DNA of 8,425 nucleotides, taken from Pseudopedobacter sp. GTDB lineage: Bacteria; Bacteroidota; Bacteroidia; Sphingobacteriales; Sphingobacteriaceae. Every line of letters begins with the position of its first letter. Within the stretch, counting starts at the first letter, position 1. Shown piece by piece: positions 4,792 to 8,425 of this stretch. The stretch is from positions 1-8,425 of the forward strand of contig JACMNZ010000066.1 in assembly GCA_014378285.1 (NCBI GenBank), in the 5' to 3' direction. A program made the translations under genes and the position numbers. The notes under the pieces are model-generated. The model had not been told where the DNA came from, did not search any database, and saw nothing but the letters and a program-made list of their open reading frames with translations.

Positions 4792-6825
4792 CTACCAAAT
4801 TCTAATTCTATCTTCTGGAGCTTTATATAGCTTATCACCTTTCTCAACATCAAATGCTTTATACCAAGCATCCATATTTACAGGTGCGCCAATAGTTCTG
4901 AACTGGCCGGGAGAATGTGGATCTGTAACAATATATTGAGCCTCCGTTTCTGGTAAAATATTACCTCGCCAAACCTGCGCCCAAGACAAGAAAAATCTTT
5001 GGTCTGGTGTAAAACCATTAATTTTAATATCAGACTGACCTTGTTTAGTCATTTTAAAAGCTTCGTAAGCAACGTTCAATCCCCCTAAATCACCTATATT
5101 TTCTCCTAATGTTAATTTACCATTTACATGTATGGTATCTAAAACGGTATAACCATCATATTGAGTTGATAAAGCAGCTGTTTTAGCTTTAAAGTTTTTT
5201 AAGTCTTCAGGTGTCCACCAATTACGTAGTGTTCCATCTTTATCATATTGGCTTCCGCTATCATCAAAACCGTGAGACATCTCATGACCGATAACTGCAC
5301 CAATTCCACCATAATTAACAGCGTCATCAGCATTTGCATCAAAGAAAGGGAATTGTAATATTCCAGCAGGGAAAACAATCTCATTCATTACTGGGCTATA
5401 ATAAGCATTGACAGTTGGTGGCGTCATTCCCCATTTAGTTTTATCAACTGGTTTACCTAATTGATTTATCATTTTATTATATCCCCAAGTACCGGCATTT
5501 CTTAAATTTTGGAAATAAGTAGCGTTGTTAATTTCTAATCCATCATAAGTTTCCCATTTATCTGGGTAGCCAATTTTTGGAGTAAAAGCATGTAATTTAT
5601 CTAACGCTTTTTGTTTAGTAACATCGCTCATCCAATCTAATTTAGAAATTCTAATTTCATAAGCCTTAGATAAATTGCTCACCAGTTCTTTCATTCTGGC
5701 TTTTGCTTCTGGTTTAAAATATGATTTCACATAAATTTGCCCTAATAATTCGCCAATTGTACCATCCGTTAAAGATGACATTCTTTGCCACCTTGGTGTT
5801 TGTACTTTTTGACCAGATAAAGCTTGCGAAAATTTAAAGCCCGCATTAACAAAAGGAGAGCTTAAGTTACTAGAAGAACTTTTTAAAACGTTCCATTTTA
5901 AATAAGTTTTCCAATCTGACAAGGGAATAAACTTTAACATAGAGCTTGTAGTTACAAAAAAAGCAGGGTTACCAACCAAGATAGAATCTTCGCCAACAAC
6001 TTTCATTTTTTGCATTAAATATCTCCAGTTTAAACCTGGTGTAGTTTTAGAAAAATCGGCAACGCCAAACTTGTTGTAAGTTTTGTAAGGATCTCTCATT
6101 TCTACACGGCTCATTTGCGCCTCTGCAAATTTCTTTTCTATATCAAAAATAGTCTTTGCATTTTTTTCTGCTTGTGCAGCGGGTGTTCCGGTTAATGTAA
6201 ATAAGCTAACAATAAAATCATGATAAGCAGTTCTAATTTTTACAGAACGAGGATCATCTTTTAAATAATAATCGCGGTCTGGTAAGGTTGTACCACCTTG
6301 GCCTAATTGTGCCATCATTACGCTAGGGTTTTTCCTGTCTTGACCAACATAAAAACTAAACATTGGTGATCCAATACCTTTAGTTCTCATAGTAGCTGCC
6401 ACATCAATTACACCATTTAAATCTTTAATGGCATCAATTCTGGCTAAATCAGGTTTAATGGGGTTGTATCCTAGTTTTTCAATCGTTAAACTATCCATTC
6501 CTGCTGCATAAAAATCGCCAACTCTTTTCTCTACAGAACCTGGTTTAGCGTTTTTATCATTCATAGAATTTGTAACTATAGTTTTAACGGCATTGATATT
6601 GAAATCTCTTAACTCGTTAAAACTTCCCCAACGTGTTTCTTTTGCGGGTACGGGATTGTTTTTTACCCAATTTCCACTGGCATATTGATAAAAATCGTCG
6701 CCAGGTTTAACAGATAAATCCATGTTGGCTTTATCAATAAATTTTTTGTTGTCTTCTTGAGCTTGGACTGCTGTAAACATAAAGCCATAACCCAATAGCA
6801 TTAAAGAAGCTACTTTAAGTTTCAT
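4792..6825 (-). CDS. Secreted M13 (neprilysin-like) zinc metallopeptidase
   Basis: This M13 endopeptidase (PepO/neprilysin family) cleaves peptides and is exported. Residues 1-22 form a Sec signal peptide with predicted cleavage after VQA22; there is no lipobox cysteine, so a periplasmic location is likely. The N-terminal helical domain (about 35-430) starts with the M13-like PGDDFYQYASGNWVKNNPVP (41-60). The catalytic domain has NAYY (473-476), NEIVFPAGILQFPFF (481-495), HEMSH at 514-518 with H514 and H518 as zinc ligands and E515 catalytic, and ENIGDLGG (575-582) with E575 as third ligand and D579 supporting. H637 in DPHSPGQFR matches the transition-state histidine of neprilysin. The family C-terminus ending RIRIW is complete. 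The length of 677 residues is normal. The gene has its own terminator and faces away from the Lon-domain gene; its substrate cannot be inferred from context. Confidence 0.95.
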   Translation of the reverse strand: MKLKVASLMLLGYGFMFTAVQAQEDNKKFIDKANMDLSVKPGDDFYQYASGNWVKNNPVPAKETRWGSFNELRDFNINAVKTIVTNSMNDKNAKPGSVEKRVGDFYAAGMDSLTIEKLGYNPIKPDLARIDAIKDLNGVIDVAATMRTKGIGSPMFSFYVGQDRKNPSVMMAQLGQGGTTLPDRDYYLKDDPRSVKIRTAYHDFIVSLFTLTGTPAAQAEKNAKTIFDIEKKFAEAQMSRVEMRDPYKTYNKFGVADFSKTTPGLNWRYLMQKMKVVGEDSILVGNPAFFVTTSSMLKFIPLSDWKTYLKWNVLKSSSSNLSSPFVNAGFKFSQALSGQKVQTPRWQRMSSLTDGTIGELLGQIYVKSYFKPEAKARMKELVSNLSKAYEIRISKLDWMSDVTKQKALDKLHAFTPKIGYPDKWETYDGLEINNATYFQNLRNAGTWGYNKMINQLGKPVDKTKWGMTPPTVNAYYSPVMNEIVFPAGILQFPFFDANADDAVNYGGIGAVIGHEMSHGFDDSGSQYDKDGTLRNWWTPEDLKNFKAKTAALSTQYDGYTVLDTIHVNGKLTLGENIGDLGGLNVAYEAFKMTKQGQSDIKINGFTPDQRFFLSWAQVWRGNILPETEAQYIVTDPHSPGQFRTIGAPVNMDAWYKAFDVEKGDKLYKAPEDRIRIW

Positions 6826-7056
6826 AAACTATTTTATTAAGATTGTATTTGAAAAATGTTAGGTAATGTAAGTAATTAGGTAAATATAATTATCAAGTTG
6901 ATCTTAATTTTACCTGTTAAACCAATAATAGATTGACTTAAATAAATATCTGATATCTAAAAAGTTTGGTAGATTTGATTTTAAGCGCATTTTACTCTAA
7001 TTATTTTGCTTACTAACATTAAACAACTTATTTATAAAAATATTGTTACCTAACCT
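6826..7056. promoter_or_regulatory. Divergent spacer with repeated AGGTAA/TTACCT words
   Basis: This 231-nt AT-rich spacer must hold the promoters for both the M13 peptidase (minus) and the Lon-domain gene (plus). TTAGGTAA occurs twice in direct orientation 17 nt apart (6859-6866 and 6876-6883). Its exact inverse TTACCTAA lies at 7046-7053, 3 nt before the Lon-domain ATG, and a shorter TTACCT lies at 6910-6915. GTTAGGTAA (6858-6866) is matched over nine bases in inverted form at 7046-7054. No CAAAnnTA (minus-strand -7 box) is present for the M13 gene. Confidence 0.4.
6974..7008 (+). promoter_or_regulatory. Possible promoter of the Lon-domain gene
   Basis: TTTG at 6974-6977 and TTATTTTG at 7001-7008 (one mismatch to TAnnTTTG) are separated by 23 nt, the upper end of the Bacteroidota -33/-7 spacing. 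The box lies 48 nt before the ATG. The imperfect -7 element makes this tentative. Confidence 0.35.
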
Positions 7057-7701
7057 ATGGATATCGCTATTTTCCCACTTCAACTGATTGCCTTCCCTGG
7101 CGAACAGTTAAATCTTCATGTTTTTGAGCAACGTTATCGTGATCTTTTTAATGATTTAAAGGCTAATAAATCAATGACTTTTGGCATACCACCGGTTGTT
7201 AAAAATGATATATATTTATTAGGTACCCAGCTTAAATTAGTAGAAATTGTAAAACAGTATCCTAACGGAGAAATGGATGTAGTAACCGAAGGTATAGGTG
7301 TTTTTTCTGTCAATAAAATATATAACCCTTACGGGGATAAAAGCTATGCAGGCGCCAATGTTGAGTTATTGATAGATGATGAGGAATTCAATTTGGTAAA
7401 GTTTGAAGAACTGCAGAATTTGTACGAAGAATTTCAAGCCATGCTAACACAAAGAAAAGAAATTCTAAACATCAACGCAAATAGATATTCCTTTCAGATT
7501 GCTCATTATGCAGGATTAAACGAAGAACAAAAATTAGCATTATTAGCAACACTATCAGAAGAAGAAAGACAGGAGATTATGATCAATCATTTCAAATTTA
7601 TTATGCCATCTATGCGTAGCATCCAAGAAACGCAAACAAGAATTATAGCTAATGGGCATTTTAAAAACTTGCAATCATTTAAATTTAATCCGGGAAAGTA
7701 A
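7057..7701 (+). CDS. Stand-alone Lon substrate-binding-domain (LON N-terminal) protein
   Basis: The 214-residue protein opens IAIFPLQLIAFPGEQLNLHVFEQRYRDLF, the typical start of the Lon peptidase N-terminal (PUA-like) substrate-binding domain. The beta-rich part runs to about residue 120, with FGIPPVV (42-48) and LGTQLKLVEIVKQYPNGEMDVVTEG (55-79). A mostly helical, acidic C-terminal part follows (NLYEEFQAML, LNEEQKLALLATLSEEERQEI). There is no AAA+ ATPase or Ser-Lys protease domain, so it cannot act as a Lon protease. Its length is normal for the stand-alone bacterial group, whose function is not well established; peptide or protein binding is only an inference. The ATG at 7057 follows TTACCTAACCT with no Shine-Dalgarno sequence. 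RecQ follows 116 nt downstream on the same strand; a functional link is not shown. Confidence 0.9.
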   Translation: MDIAIFPLQLIAFPGEQLNLHVFEQRYRDLFNDLKANKSMTFGIPPVVKNDIYLLGTQLKLVEIVKQYPNGEMDVVTEGIGVFSVNKIYNPYGDKSYAGANVELLIDDEEFNLVKFEELQNLYEEFQAMLTQRKEILNINANRYSFQIAHYAGLNEEQKLALLATLSEEERQEIMINHFKFIMPSMRSIQETQTRIIANGHFKNLQSFKFNPGK

Positions 7702-7743
7702 AGTATCAAGATTTTAGTATCAAGATGCTAGAATCAAGAAACA
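7702..7743 (+). repeat. Three tandem 14-nt degenerate repeats before recQ
   Basis: Units AGTATCAAGATTTT (7702-7715), AGTATCAAGATGCT (7716-7729) and AGAATCAAGAAACA (7730-7743) begin immediately after the Lon-domain stop codon and share A-G-[TA]-ATCAAGA. The AGAATCAAGA word also lies in inverted orientation at 3141-3150, upstream of hppD. The rest of the spacer (7764-7810) is a second low-complexity tract of TTCAAA/ATTCA words. Confidence 0.75.
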
Positions 7744-7747
7744 AGAT

Positions 7748-7755
7748 TATATTTG
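7748..7755 (+). promoter_or_regulatory. Possible -7 element for recQ
   Basis: TATATTTG matches TAnnTTTG and lies 62 nt before the recQ ATG, right after the tandem repeats. No TTTG-like -33 element is found 17-23 nt upstream, so recQ may instead be read through from the Lon-domain gene. Confidence 0.3.
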
Positions 7756-7817
7756 TTTTTCGTTCAAATTCATTCTTTCATTCAAAATTCAATCCTTCAA
7801 AATTTCATTAAAGAAAG

Positions 7818-8425
7818 ATGCCAATTAAAGATATTTTAAAACAATATTGGGGACATGATGAGTTTAGACCTTTACAGGAAGATATCATCCAATCGGTTTT
7901 AGAACAAAAGGATACTTTGGCATTGTTACCTACAGGTGGAGGAAAATCTATTTGTTTCCAAGTGCCAGCAATGGCAATGGAAGGCATTTGTATAGTTATT
8001 TCGCCGCTTATTGCATTAATGAAGGATCAAGTAGAAAATCTTCAAAAAAGAGGAATCCAAGCTATTGCGATTGTATCTGGGATGGGCAAAAGAGAGATTG
8101 ATATTGCTTTGGACAATTGTATTTATGGACCTATAAAATTTCTTTATTTATCGCCAGAACGATTACTTTCTGATTTAGTAAAAGAACGCATCAAATACAT
8201 GAATGTCAATTTACTAGCCGTTGATGAAGCACATTGTATATCGCAATGGGGTTATGATTTTAGGCCACCATATTTGCACATCGCAGATATTAGGGAAATC
8301 CATCCGAATGTTCCTGTGCTGGCACTTACGGCTTCCGCAACAGAAAAAGTTCAAAAAGATATTATCGCTAAACTCGGCTTTAAAAGTAGAAACATATTCA
8401 GAAAAAGTTTTGAAAGGATTAACCT
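7818..8425 (+). CDS. recQ: RecQ-family ATP-dependent DNA helicase (N-terminal 202 codons, partial)
   Basis: RecQ is a 3'-5' superfamily 2 DNA helicase acting in recombination and replication-fork repair. The ATG at 7818 begins MPIKDILKQYWGHDEFRPLQ, and the frame stays open to the window edge. Motifs appear in order: motif 0 FRPLQ (16-20, Q20 for adenine), Walker A LPTGGGKS (37-44), motif Ia SPLIALMKDQV (62-72), YLSPERL (110-116), motif II DEAH (136-139) with the RecQ aromatic-rich loop CISQWGYDFRPPY (140-152), and motif III LTASAT (170-175). The start of the SFxRxN element is the last visible part. The second helicase lobe, zinc-binding, winged-helix and HRDC regions are outside the window. 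From the N-terminus it looks like the shorter Bacteroidota RecQ paralogue of roughly 630 residues, a judgement from memory. A purine-rich AAAGAAAG precedes the ATG. Confidence 0.93.
   Translation, partial: MPIKDILKQYWGHDEFRPLQEDIIQSVLEQKDTLALLPTGGGKSICFQVPAMAMEGICIVISPLIALMKDQVENLQKRGIQAIAIVSGMGKREIDIALDNCIYGPIKFLYLSPERLLSDLVKERIKYMNVNLLAVDEAHCISQWGYDFRPPYLHIADIREIHPNVPVLALTASATEKVQKDIIAKLGFKSRNIFRKSFERIN

Noticed and set aside
4724..4939. 71-codon plus-strand reading frame
   Set aside because: It overlaps the M13 terminator and the antisense of the conserved M13 C-terminus, so it is a shadow of that gene.
5199..5384. 61-codon minus-strand reading frame inside the M13 gene
   Set aside because: It is an alternative frame over the HEMSH catalytic region, which is clearly coding in the other frame.
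7702..7743. Tandem repeats as a CRISPR array
   Set aside because: The units are 14 nt, directly abutting and degenerate, with no unique spacers and no cas genes nearby.
7057..8425. Lon-domain protein plus RecQ as a defence system
   Set aside because: Both look like ordinary chromosomal genes, the pair is separated by 116 nt of repeat spacer, and no nuclease, toxin or sensor domain is present.

Overview
The window looks like ordinary chromosomal DNA from a member of the Bacteroidota, most likely a Pedobacter-like Sphingobacteriaceae. The evidence is the low G+C, the TAnnTTTG (-7) promoter elements in front of engB and the tRNA, the near absence of Shine-Dalgarno sequences, and protein sequences of Bacteroidota type (HppD, HmgA, M13 peptidase, RecQ). 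The genus is an inference from remembered relatives; no search was run.

Positions 1-1640 are a minus-strand gene cluster read engB -> UbiA-family prenyltransferase -> M3 oligopeptidase (its start only, cut by the window edge). Spacing is tight: 13 nt between engB and the prenyltransferase, and a 4-nt ATGA overlap before the peptidase. Engaging the other strand, a tRNA-Leu(GAG) at 1755-1838 diverges from engB, and each has its own recognisable Bacteroidota promoter in the 114-nt spacer. A 73-nt imperfect palindrome (1853-1925) separates the tRNA from the converging catabolic genes.

Positions 1946-4366 hold hmgA -> hppD on the minus strand. They encode two consecutive steps of tyrosine/phenylalanine breakdown: 4-hydroxyphenylpyruvate to homogentisate (HppD), then ring cleavage to maleylacetoacetate (HmgA). 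No other pathway gene is in the window. A 425-nt spacer (4367-4791) follows, with no convincing gene, a locally GC-richer patch, a small hairpin, and a strong terminator serving the next gene. Positions 4792-6825 encode a secreted M13 (neprilysin-like) zinc metallopeptidase on the minus strand.

From a 231-nt divergent spacer (6826-7056) the plus strand carries a stand-alone Lon-substrate-binding-domain protein (7057-7701), then the first 202 codons of a RecQ-family helicase (7818 to the edge).

I found no mobile element with a transposase, CRISPR array, phage gene or evident new multi-gene system. The points most worth a second look are in non-coding DNA: the palindrome after the tRNA, related low-complexity tracts before hppD and recQ (one apparently extending into the hppD reading frame), repeated AGGTAA/TTACCT words in the M13/Lon spacer, a probably leaderless engB, and the unexplained 4367-4791 spacer.
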